Positions 24,666-32,234 of a stretch of 34,989 nt of DNA are shown here, one piece after another. The stretch comes from Litorimonas sp947503715 (GTDB lineage Bacteria > Pseudomonadota > Alphaproteobacteria > Caulobacterales > Maricaulaceae): positions 1-34,989 of the forward strand of contig NZ_CP189851.1 of NCBI RefSeq assembly GCF_050271975.1. Reading direction: 5' to 3'. The position numbers were made by a program, and so were the translations under genes. The notes under the pieces were generated by a model. The model had not been told where the DNA came from and did not search any database. It saw only the letters and a program-made list of their open reading frames with translations. Each line of letters opens with the position of its first letter. Position 1 is the stretch's first letter.

Positions 24666-25376
24666 ATGCCCGTCATCGCCTTCGCCAATCCCAAGGGGGG
24701 GACCGGCAAGTCGACCTCTGCGCTCATCCTTGCGCTCGAGCTTGCGCATCGCGGCGGGAAGGTGGCCCTTGTCGATTGCGATCCGAACCAGGTTACGGCC
24801 GGCTGGGCCGAGGCCCGACGCGGGGCAGGGGAGACTGTACCTTTTACCGCGATTCCCAATCCGGGGGAGGGCGACGTGATTGACGTGCTGGACGACCTCG
24901 CAGCGGAATATCCCTTTGTGATTGTCGACCTGGAGGGTACGGCGTCGCTGATGATGAGCCGCGCCATGAGCCGCTCTGATCTCACTATCATCCCAATGCA
25001 GGCGAGCCCCGTGGATGCCAAACAGGCCGCCCGTGCCGTCGCGCTCATCCGTGTTGAGGAGAAGACCCTTCGCCGAACAATCCCGATGCGGATTCTTATG
25101 ACGCGCAATAATCCGGCCATCAAAACGCGCGACGAAAAAGCGATCGTGCAGCAGCTCGACGCCGCCGGTGTCCCCATGTTGGAAGTGCCGCTCCATGAGC
25201 GCGCGGCGTTCCGGGCCGTCTTTGCCTTCAACAAGACCTTGCGCGAATTGACAGCCAAGGAGAGCGCGGGTCTGCCCAAGGCGCTCGAGAACGCCGAAGG
25301 CTATGCCTATTACGTCATCAAAGCGCTGAAGGACGAAATGGGCGAGACGGCGTCCGGCACGTCCAGAGCGGCTTAA
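24666..25376 (+). CDS. parA: ParA-family partition ATPase
   Basis: 236 residues; CAGGAG seven bases before the ATG. The deviant Walker A is FANPKGGTGKST (6-17) with the signature Lys10. VALVDCDPN and FVIVDLEGTAS follow. It lacks an N-terminal DNA-binding domain, so it belongs with the short VirC1/ParA type that needs a separate small partner. Such ATPases bind the nucleoid in the ATP form and position plasmid copies before division. The next gene, 12 bp downstream, encodes the probable partner. The GGCTAGC repeats upstream are a likely partner binding site. The very GC-rich codon use differs from the rhs and peptide regions. Confidence 0.9.
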   Translation: MPVIAFANPKGGTGKSTSALILALELAHRGGKVALVDCDPNQVTAGWAEARRGAGETVPFTAIPNPGEGDVIDVLDDLAAEYPFVIVDLEGTASLMMSRAMSRSDLTIIPMQASPVDAKQAARAVALIRVEEKTLRRTIPMRILMTRNNPAIKTRDEKAIVQQLDAAGVPMLEVPLHERAAFRAVFAFNKTLRELTAKESAGLPKALENAEGYAYYVIKALKDEMGETASGTSRAA

Positions 25377-25388
25377 GGGGAGGGGACT

Positions 25389-25784
25389 ATGCCAGAGAAC
25401 ACAGACGATATACCACAACGCGCAAGCTTCGGCTTTGACGCGGATTTCGGAGACCTTTCCTCCGTCAAACCGACGGGGGCGCCGAAACCGAAACCTGCAC
25501 CCAAAGCCGTGAAAGCTACGCCGCGCAAGGCCAAGCCGAAGCCCGCCGTGAAGAAAGCGCAAGACGCACTCGCGGACCGGCTCGCCAAGTCACAAGGCTT
25601 CACCTCGCGCGAGGCGGCACCCGTGTTGATGAAAAAACGCCGCCGCGTGCAACATGACGAGCCCGTCGATCAGTTATCCATCCGCGGCCCCGTCCGCGTG
25701 TTGAACGGTTTCATCGATTTCTGCGAGGAGAATAAATTGTCCTATTGGGAGGGGATGGAGCAACTCGTGGCTCAGGCAAAGTAG
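25389..25784 (+). CDS. Small partition partner (probable ribbon-helix-helix DNA-binding protein)
   Basis: 131 residues, AGGGGAGGGG upstream of ATG 25389. The N-terminal 75 residues are disordered, rich in Lys/Pro/Ala (PKPKPAPKAVKATPRKAKPK), as in ParA-activating tails. The C-terminal half ends in DQLSIRGPVRVLNGFIDFCE and then NKLSYWEGMEQLV. This beta-strand plus two-helix pattern fits a ribbon-helix-helix fold. It is co-transcribed with parA, which supports a centromere-binding role like ParG or other type Ib partners. No homology search was possible. Confidence 0.75.
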   Translation: MPENTDDIPQRASFGFDADFGDLSSVKPTGAPKPKPAPKAVKATPRKAKPKPAVKKAQDALADRLAKSQGFTSREAAPVLMKKRRRVQHDEPVDQLSIRGPVRVLNGFIDFCEENKLSYWEGMEQLVAQAK

Positions 25785-25790
25785 ATCTAT

Positions 25791-26372
25791 TTAATTATCG
25801 TAAATATCTGATACCCAGTTGGGTAAGGGGGGATTGCGCTCAACCTCCTCACCTGCCTTGAACTTTAGGATCGTTCGCGGAGGCTGACCGTTGACGGAAT
25901 TATCATAGATAAGCCCCTGATCCGCGAGAAAGACAGCCTGACGGATAATGGCCCCATTGCGATTATATCTTCCGCGAATTTTATCCTCCGGAACGGGATG
26001 GCCGCCCTGACGCACACGCTTCGCCACGCGTGTCACAGAAAAATCCGCACTCGTGACACCGATATGATAGACCGCAACGCTATATCCTGCGGCTTTGGCC
26101 TGACGGATGAGATCGAGTTTCGAGGGATGCGAAAAGACGCTTTCCATCACAAAACTGGACCTGGCCGCAATCAGGGCCTGTCTCTGCGCTTCAGCTAGTT
26201 TCGCGGCGATATAAGACGCCTTTGGGTCGGGGTTCTTCAAGTTATCCCGTTGGATGATATCCGCATTCACGAAAGGCATGTCCGCATCTGGGCCAATGAC
26301 CAAATCATACAGGGTCGATTTTCCGGCGCCATTCGGACCGGCGATCACGACAAGAATGGGGCGGCGGGTCAT
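25791..26372 (-). CDS. Zeta-toxin family kinase
   Basis: 193 residues. Walker A is VIAGPNGAGKSTLYDL (9-24), followed by FVNADIIQRDN with the substrate-side Asp, ASYIAAKLAEAQRQALI, SFVMESVFSHPSKLDLI, YHIGVTSADFSVTRVAKRVR and VPEDKIRGRYNR, all typical of zeta/PezT-like kinases. Known members phosphorylate UDP-N-acetylglucosamine and block wall synthesis. The gene is eight bases after the antitoxin stop with no strong ribosome site of its own, which points to coupling. As a post-segregational killing module it would stabilise the plasmid. It ends six bases from the partition partner's stop, convergent. Confidence 0.85.
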   Translation of the reverse strand: MTRRPILVVIAGPNGAGKSTLYDLVIGPDADMPFVNADIIQRDNLKNPDPKASYIAAKLAEAQRQALIAARSSFVMESVFSHPSKLDLIRQAKAAGYSVAVYHIGVTSADFSVTRVAKRVRQGGHPVPEDKIRGRYNRNGAIIRQAVFLADQGLIYDNSVNGQPPRTILKFKAGEEVERNPPLPNWVSDIYDN

Positions 26373-26380
26373 GTTTCAGA

Positions 26381-26680
26381 TTAGTCTTCGCCCAATGCGG
26401 CATAAGCTTCGTTCACGCCCGGTAGAGACCCGATATCTGACATCTTTTCATTGAACTGGTCAAAAAATTCTACCTGTTCCTCACCCGTTAGCAGATCGGG
26501 GTTCAGCTCGCCTTTCAGGGCGGCGCGGATTTTCGCCATATCCATGCCGGGTCGGGATTCCAGCTGGCGACCGAGTTTGATCCAATGCACGACCTGACTG
26601 GCAAGCGAGCGGCTTTGCAAAGCGGCTTCCTCGCGGATGTCGGACATGATATCATCGGGGAGCTTGACGGTTTGAGCCAT
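26381..26680 (-). CDS. ParD-like antitoxin of the zeta toxin
   Basis: 99 residues. ATG 26680 with AAGGAAGG seven bases upstream is preferred over an in-frame GTG at 26782, which lies before the operator. The N-terminus MAQTVKLPDDIMSDIREEAA and then RSLASQVVHWIKLGRQLE is the ParD-like antitoxin pattern (ribbon-helix-helix, HWxKLGR). The rest is an acidic helical tail that would wrap the toxin. It is the first gene of the pair and probably represses its own promoter through the palindrome 25 bp upstream. Confidence 0.85.
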   Translation of the reverse strand: MAQTVKLPDDIMSDIREEAALQSRSLASQVVHWIKLGRQLESRPGMDMAKIRAALKGELNPDLLTGEEQVEFFDQFNEKMSDIGSLPGVNEAYAALGED

Positions 26681-26704
26681 GGATCTGCCTTCCTTCTCAC
26701 ATCT

Positions 26705-26723
26705 AGGTGTCATGGTGACACCT
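26705..26723. promoter_or_regulatory. Palindromic operator of the toxin-antitoxin pair
   Basis: AGGTGTCA (26705-26712) and TGACACCT (26716-26723) are perfect 8-bp arms around three bases. The site lies between a TATATC-type -10 (about 26727-26732, minus strand) and the antitoxin's ribosome site, so binding would block transcription start. Confidence 0.65.
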
Positions 26724-26862
26724 TTGATATAGGAATAGATATTGAGAGAGTCCAGTCTCCTCTCTTTTCCATCCAACAACACGCTCCGTTTGTTATGTTT
26801 AGTGTATTTATAACGTTTGGGTGGCCAGAACCTGAAGAATTACAACCGGTTAGAAGGCCTTA

Positions 26863-26970
26863 GGTACCTTGATACAGGACAGAACGGACCTTTTTGCAGG
26901 ACGGGGGGACCCTCTATACGGGACAGAAAGCACCCCTGAACGGGATGGAAGGCACCCAGTTACGGGGAGG
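26863..26970 (+). repeat. Iteron array: five direct repeats with exact 22-bp spacing
   Basis: Twenty-base units begin at 26863, 26885, 26907, 26929 and 26951, each 22 bp from the last. They degrade from the consensus GGCACCCATTTACAGGATGG, keeping ACC(C) near the start and a CAGGA-like or CGGGA-like 3' half. A period of two helical turns puts all units on one face of the DNA, as Rep_3-type initiators require. Confidence 0.85.
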
Positions 26971-27438
26971 GGGCAAGTCTCTCTTATTGGATATAAATAG
27001 CTATATATATCAATCGGGTAGAGGGCACGTACGTTAAGGACCGAATCAAAAGGCACCCATTTACAGGATGGCCCTTTCGCTGATTCGCTGAAGAAGCTGC
27101 CCCATCCCGTAGACGGGTACTTTAATCCCCGCTTAAAATAACCGCAAACCCAATAAAACCGTGGGGTTTGGGAGAATGATCCCCGCTTATGCTGATTCGG
27201 CTATAGTGTGGGGATGACAGATGCATCCCACCATTACGGTCCCCGTTACAGACACCCTGATACGACCCATTGCAATGCCTATCGTGGTAACCCGACCCCG
27301 AAAGGTGCCCGTTTACAGGACGGGGAGTGGGTAAAATGTGATTCAAGCACCCATTTACAGGATGAGGCACCCGCTCAAGGGTTGACGACGGGTACTCAAC
27401 CCGCAGAGTCCATCGCAAGGCACCCGGAGCAAGAGGGA
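26863..27438. other. Replication origin region (oriV)
   Basis: Besides the array at 26863-26970, a near-consensus iteron lies at 27052-27071. Others lie at 27304-27323, 27346-27365, 27366-27385 (degenerate) and 27419-27438 (degenerate), running up to the rep start. Between the groups is an AT-rich stretch (26987-27014, ATATAAATAGCTATATATAT), a likely unwinding region. A pair of 11-base repeats (ATCCCCGCTTA near 27125 and 27180) and a CAAACCC/GGGTTTG inverted repeat (about 27144-27170) complete it. No gene is needed to explain these 580 bp. Confidence 0.8.
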
Positions 27439-27465
27439 TTCGGGGTGCTTGTCGGAGTGGACGAT

Positions 27466-28815
27466 ATGCCAGAGCCTGATCCATCAGCCCCGAAGCCCGC
27501 AAAGTCTTCCACAAAAGCGTCGCGCGGCAAAGCGAAGAAAAAGGCGCCGGCCTCCATCCGCGTCGTGACGCCTGCGCAGACCCTGCCGAACCGTCCGCTT
27601 AAAAAACATGTCGCCGCGATCCACACGGACGGCCATCTCTCGCTCCTACAGCGCAAGCTCTCCAATGTACTCCTGCTGAACGCCTATGACGCGCTGCTGA
27701 CCCAGACAGAGCACGAGATCGACGAGAAGACCCTCTGCGTCATGTTGGGCTACGACTCCAATGACCGGCAACCCCTCAAGGAATCGCTCAAGGCGCTCGC
27801 GACCGTCCATGCGGAGTGGAATATTCTGGGCGACAATCAGGAAGAGGTGGAGTGGGGCGTCTCCAGCTTGCTCTCCCATGCTGTGCTCTCCAAAGGGCGC
27901 TGCCGATATGGCTATTCTCCAGCGCTCGCCGAGAAGCTCTATAACCCTGATATCTATGCCAGCATCAATATGCGCATCCAACGGAAGTTCCGCTCCAAAC
28001 ACGCGCTCGCCCTTTACGAGAATTGCTACCGGTTTAAGACGGTCAAATCGACGGGCTGGTGGACGCTGAAAACCTTCCGCCGTCTCATGGGCGTGGATGA
28101 CAGCGATTATTATGCGCAGTTCAAACATCTCAACGCCAAGGTCATCAAACCGACAGTAAAGGAAATCAACGCCGTCTCCGACATAGAGATCACGCCGGAG
28201 TTCAAAAAGTCCGGTCGGTCCATTTCGGAAATCCGGTTTCTGATCGGGGCCAACCCGCAATTACCGCTGCTGGATATTGACGACGACAATGCCGTCAAAG
28301 GCACGACCGTCTATAAACGGCTCGTCGCGTCCGGGATTTCGCACAAGCTCGCCGAAAGCTGGATTGCCCAGCACGGCGAGGATTATTGCGCGTCAAAGCT
28401 TGACCTTATGTCTAAGCAGAAGGCGTCAGGCGCCAATATCGTGTCTGTCGCCGGGTACCTGTCGGCTGCGATTAAACAGGATTATCAGGCTGACCCCAAA
28501 GCTGGCGCAGGGCAGGGGACCGCCTCTGCGTCACGCGCCGACGAACGTCGCGCCAAGATCGAGGCGGAAGCCTCCGCTAAACGCGCCGAGGCCGAAACCC
28601 GCGAAGCTGAAAAGCGCGCACATCAGGAAAAAGTCACGGCTGCGCGGGAGTGGTTCGAGTCACGTCCGGCGGAAGAACAAGCCCGTCTTCTGAGTGCCTT
28701 TGAGGCCACATTGGATAAGCCGTTCTTGCGGGCCGATTATAAACGGGCCCGTCTCAACGCCCCGGCAGTTGCAGCGCGATTTTCAAGTTTCGTTGATTTA
28801 TTCGAGTGTGAGTAG
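27466..28815 (+). CDS. repA: Rep_3-type plasmid replication initiator
   Basis: 449 residues. ATG 27466 is chosen because GGAG lies eight bases upstream. The longer open frame from 27208 would translate iterons and has no ribosome site. A Lys/Ala-rich tail (about 10-40) is followed by two winged-helix-like domains: LPNRPLKKHVAAIHTDGHLS and LLQRKLSNVLLLNAY open the first; FRSKHALALYENCYRFK and TVKEINAVSDIEI belong to the second. A C-terminal extension has a charged coiled coil (RAEAETREAEKRAHQEKV) and a helical end. Rep_3 initiators bind iterons as monomers to open the origin and as dimers to repress themselves. The four iteron-like units just before the start fit autoregulation. Confidence 0.9.
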   Translation: MPEPDPSAPKPAKSSTKASRGKAKKKAPASIRVVTPAQTLPNRPLKKHVAAIHTDGHLSLLQRKLSNVLLLNAYDALLTQTEHEIDEKTLCVMLGYDSNDRQPLKESLKALATVHAEWNILGDNQEEVEWGVSSLLSHAVLSKGRCRYGYSPALAEKLYNPDIYASINMRIQRKFRSKHALALYENCYRFKTVKSTGWWTLKTFRRLMGVDDSDYYAQFKHLNAKVIKPTVKEINAVSDIEITPEFKKSGRSISEIRFLIGANPQLPLLDIDDDNAVKGTTVYKRLVASGISHKLAESWIAQHGEDYCASKLDLMSKQKASGANIVSVAGYLSAAIKQDYQADPKAGAGQGTASASRADERRAKIEAEASAKRAEAETREAEKRAHQEKVTAAREWFESRPAEEQARLLSAFEATLDKPFLRADYKRARLNAPAVAARFSSFVDLFECE

Positions 28816-28883
28816 CGGGGCGCCGAGCCGCTATATTTAGTTGCTATTGCTGATACGGCAAAGACCTTCATCTTAAATCAGAA

Positions 28884-28898
28884 TTAACCTCGCGTTAA
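28884..28898. promoter_or_regulatory. CtrA-type binding site (perfect TTAA-N7-TTAA)
   Basis: TTAA at 28884-28887 and 28895-28898 are separated by seven bases (CCTCGCG). The flanks are TTAACC and GTTAAAC, matching the usual C after the half-site. It lies 24 bp before the start of the 363-residue gene and just upstream of a TTGACA. Confidence 0.55.
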
Positions 28899-28921
28899 AC
28901 TATTGACAGCGCCCTTGGACA

Positions 28922-30013
28922 ATGATTCTGTTTACATCGATTCGCTTTTACCGTGCATATAAAAACAAGGAGCACAAAGGCGTCTATGATTTTGGTTGGA
29001 TGATTATAGTGCTGGCGTCGGGGGCAGTATTTATGCCTCATGTTGTGATTGATATGCTCTCTACGGGCTTAGGGGCTCTTCTCGACCATTATACTGCCAC
29101 GGCGCATAAACCTCTAATATGGTTGACTCATCCTACGAGCGCAGATCGATCCTGTCGGGAGAGTTTAAGGCAATATGAGACGGCCTATATTGATCCACAT
29201 TTATTATTATATAAAAATACAAATTCAAAGGGGAGGACACTTCAAGACTGTATTCGTGAGGCAAGAGCCGAAAATAAGCTCTCCCCCGGCGAGCCGCTCC
29301 GGATTGCCCTTCATGGAACCCATAGTCGGAGCTGTACTTTTTTGGGCATGCCGCCTGAGAAGGCTGATGATGATGGGCATTTAATTCCACCCCCTAATAT
29401 GGAACCTTTTAAAAAAAACCGCCGATTATTTTCAGAGGTTTACAAGGTGCTCATGTCTGAGTCTCGTCCAGAGGCGCCTATAAAGCCCATATGGTTGAAG
29501 GATCGATTTTCAGGGGATATCGGTCACAGAGCCTTACCTGCAGGGGAAAGGACCCTCCAGAAACTTGTGCAACACGTCCGGACTGAGTTGGACATCAAGG
29601 CAAAAAAATCACCTGATTTACTAATCTCGCGTCCTGTTCTGTTTCAGCGGCAAACACCCGTCCAAGCTTCTGATCGAAGGCTCACAGCGTGGCGAAAATG
29701 GAAACCCTTGAGTGGAAAACCACAACCGAATACAGTCCTTGGCATCTTGAAACTTTTACGGGACGATGAGGAGTCTTCTGGAAAAGAAAAGACAGCGCCG
29801 GGTTCCGATTTTGTCCTCCTGAAACTCTTCCATAAAGACCTGAAGTTTCATAATCCTTTGGATACGCCACTTTTGACTCATGAAACTCAAATCGCGCTTG
29901 CAAGCGAGGATATCAAAATCAATAAAGTTATTTGGGATAAGAGAGTCGGAATTATTGCACCCCCGCAAAATAATGCTGTGAGTCGAAGACGTCCAAATAT
30001 ATATTTTGCTTAA
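28922..30013 (+). CDS. Membrane-anchored protein of unknown function
   Basis: 363 residues, not recognised. A basic N-terminus (FYRAYKNKEHKG) precedes two close hydrophobic segments (WMIIVLASGAVFMPHVVIDM, then LSTGLGALL), together about residues 26-54. The rest is a soluble domain with two Cys (DRSCRES, LQDCIRE; a third in SRSCTF), and long basic and proline-rich stretches toward the end (SRRRPN). ATG 28922 has no clear ribosome site and lies 24 bp after a CtrA-type site. A later start is possible. AT-rich codons differ from the neighbouring rep gene, so it may have a different origin. It converges on the peptide operon. Confidence 0.65.
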   Translation: MILFTSIRFYRAYKNKEHKGVYDFGWMIIVLASGAVFMPHVVIDMLSTGLGALLDHYTATAHKPLIWLTHPTSADRSCRESLRQYETAYIDPHLLLYKNTNSKGRTLQDCIREARAENKLSPGEPLRIALHGTHSRSCTFLGMPPEKADDDGHLIPPPNMEPFKKNRRLFSEVYKVLMSESRPEAPIKPIWLKDRFSGDIGHRALPAGERTLQKLVQHVRTELDIKAKKSPDLLISRPVLFQRQTPVQASDRRLTAWRKWKPLSGKPQPNTVLGILKLLRDDEESSGKEKTAPGSDFVLLKLFHKDLKFHNPLDTPLLTHETQIALASEDIKINKVIWDKRVGIIAPPQNNAVSRRRPNIYFA

Positions 30014-30073
30014 ACCGTCATCAGGGTTTCAGTTCTGATGTATGAACCAGGGTCAAGGCGAGCGGTTGAACTC

Positions 30074-30095
30074 TACGTCTAATGTCATAGACGTA
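30074..30095. terminator. Hairpin between convergent genes
   Basis: TACGTCTA (30074-30081) and TAGACGTA (30088-30095) are perfect 8-bp arms around a six-base loop. It lies between the stops of the 363-residue gene and the M1 peptidase fusion. No U-run follows on either strand, so it may be a weak terminator or an RNA-end stabiliser. Confidence 0.45.
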
Positions 30096-30110
30096 AGAGG
30101 ATCTAAATTG

Positions 30111-32234
30111 TTAGTTTATGCTATTCATTGCACTTAGATCTGTTTCTAATGATGAAAAAATATCGTCCAATATAGTGTTTGGAAGGCGGGGCTGACCCTT
30201 ATTTTGAGATTCACAGGCGACGCGCCCCAAGGCCTCTATGAGTTGACCGGGCTCCTGTTGGTCGACACTTAGCAGTGCAAGGGATCCTTCATAATAGGCC
30301 CTCCAGTCAGCCTCTTCTATCTCTGTTAGCTGTGCAAGGTCGGCCCGTCTTGATTTGAGAGATGTGACTGTCTGACCCATATTTTCGACTAAATTTGTCC
30401 CACTGGTTTCAGATTTTTTCTCCAGTTTCTTAATAGAAACAAATTGCGGGATCGACTCCAAGACAAGCCCAAAGCCCGGGCCGCGTTCTGGGGTTAACTT
30501 ATACCCATACCATAAATGTGCGAGTTCATGTGTGAGCACGATGCGCGATATATCGCTCAAATCGGAATTGTTCTGATTACGTCGACCCATAAATCTTTCA
30601 CTCACGGCTATTCCATTCCCAAATGTCGTGGCCTCGAATATCTTGGGCGGTGTTTCCGCTACCCAAAACTGGTCAATATTTATAGGGCACCAACTCTCTC
30701 TTATGTCTCGATAGTCGGTTTCTAAATGCTCTGCGACTCTTTGTGCAGAGGTCCGGCCATAGGGTGCGACATAGACTGAAAACCTCTGTGACCCGCTGTT
30801 CTCCAGTGTGACTTTATGCTGTTTATACTGACTTCCGGTAATCATAAAATTGGTGCGTGCATCAGGCGTAATAATTATTTCATGCTCTAGCTGACCCGTG
30901 TCTAAGAGGCGGGACGTGCTCCCTGGAATTACGATATTGTCCGCCGTCTTAATCGATATCTTCCCTTCTGTTTGATCCGTCAAAAGATAGGATTCGTCCT
31001 GAAAACAGTCTGGATTTGAGGTGCCGTCAAAACAAGTGGCACGACGGGGGAGGGGGATCAGGGCCGGTGTTTGCAAGAAAAATGCATTTTTCATGATGAG
31101 GGTCCGCGCCACCTTATCAAAAGGATTCCGGGCATCAATTAAACCGTTCCATGTGAGTTGTAGGGATTGTCCAGGGTTCAGGGGTTCTGTTAAGTCTATG
31201 GTGATGCGTCTTTCCCCAATTGTGATTGCAGCGCTTTTATCTTGTGTCGCGGAGAGGGTGTTCACGTTTAGAATAGGAGCTTTTTCAAGATAGAGGACGG
31301 GCAGCGCGGTGTCCCCCATATTGGAAATGACCATCTGCCCGGTTGAAGCCAAAGTCCGATTGTCAAAAACGAGGGACAGATCAAAAGATAATAGAGTCGC
31401 TCTCGCATTGAGGGAGAGGTCTACCGCCGTGCGTTCAGGGTCAGTTTTCGTGTAAAGCGTGTTACCTTTCAGCCGGGCACTATTCAGCGCATAGCCCGTG
31501 AAAATTGTGGCGATAAGTGATAGTATAAGCGCCAGTTGATAAGGCGTGGAGAGGCTTTTATGGGAAAAGACTTCTTGTTGACGGACCTGATGAATTAAGA
31601 GTGTAACGCAATATAAGACGGCACAAATCCCGGCCCAGTATAGTCTCCAAATCCAAGCCGCTTCCCACCCAACCGGATGTATGGCGTGTCGGGTCAGGTC
31701 TACAGTTGGTGTTGTCCCAAATCCGATCAACTCCGCCGGTCCGATATTGGCCCCGAAAAATAAAATGACGAGAACATAGAGAATAAATAATCCGCTGGTC
31801 GCGTACCAACGATTGAAGATAGCGTGTAAAAACTGAACAAATATCCCGATAAAGACGAGGTCAATAAACAAGGCGAGGGAGGTTAAAAGAAGAGGGGTTA
31901 TAAACAGGCTTTCCCCGATCAGACCTAAATAAATCCCGAGGGTCACCCATGTCAGAAGTGAGAATAAAATAGCTATACAGACGGCAAGCGTTAAAAGCCT
32001 GATCGGAAATTTCGCTATTCTTGTCGATAGAGTTAAGGAGAGGCGACCGACCAAAAAAGTGGAGAGGAATCCTGCCATTATCGGGACGAGTGTGACGGTT
32101 CTTTCAATCAATAAATAGGCGTCGGCTGTTGCCGGCAAACCATAGATAGACGGGTTTGATAATCTAAAACTTAAGACAACCAGGCTTGTGAAAACTACTG
32201 ATACAAGAAAGATATAAAGCCACGTGATTTTCAT
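30111..32234 (-). CDS. ABC-2-type membrane domain fused to M1-family metallopeptidase
   Basis: 707 residues. The N-terminal 255 residues hold about seven membrane helices. A periplasmic domain follows, with an Ig-like or tricorn-like start (about 265-470) and a gluzincin domain containing VLTHELAHLWYG (566-577; zinc ligands H569, H573, E593 after 19 residues) and a Tyr pair (Y647/Y648) placed like the catalytic Tyr. The x19 spacing matches membrane M1 proteins paired with ABC permeases rather than cytosolic aminopeptidases (x18). The start overlaps the previous stop (ATGA). The canonical GxMEN exopeptidase motif is not evident: ATTFGNGIAV occupies that place. As the last gene of the peptide operon it may trim exported peptides or degrade them for self-protection. 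Confidence 0.85.
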   Translation of the reverse strand: MKITWLYIFLVSVVFTSLVVLSFRLSNPSIYGLPATADAYLLIERTVTLVPIMAGFLSTFLVGRLSLTLSTRIAKFPIRLLTLAVCIAILFSLLTWVTLGIYLGLIGESLFITPLLLTSLALFIDLVFIGIFVQFLHAIFNRWYATSGLFILYVLVILFFGANIGPAELIGFGTTPTVDLTRHAIHPVGWEAAWIWRLYWAGICAVLYCVTLLIHQVRQQEVFSHKSLSTPYQLALILSLIATIFTGYALNSARLKGNTLYTKTDPERTAVDLSLNARATLLSFDLSLVFDNRTLASTGQMVISNMGDTALPVLYLEKAPILNVNTLSATQDKSAAITIGERRITIDLTEPLNPGQSLQLTWNGLIDARNPFDKVARTLIMKNAFFLQTPALIPLPRRATCFDGTSNPDCFQDESYLLTDQTEGKISIKTADNIVIPGSTSRLLDTGQLEHEIIITPDARTNFMITGSQYKQHKVTLENSGSQRFSVYVAPYGRTSAQRVAEHLETDYRDIRESWCPINIDQFWVAETPPKIFEATTFGNGIAVSERFMGRRNQNNSDLSDISRIVLTHELAHLWYGYKLTPERGPGFGLVLESIPQFVSIKKLEKKSETSGTNLVENMGQTVTSLKSRRADLAQLTEIEEADWRAYYEGSLALLSVDQQEPGQLIEALGRVACESQNKGQPRLPNTILDDIFSSLETDLSAMNSIN

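Noticed and set aside
27208..27465. Extended N-terminus of the replication initiator
   Set aside because: It would translate through iterons and lacks a ribosome site, whereas ATG 27466 has a good one.
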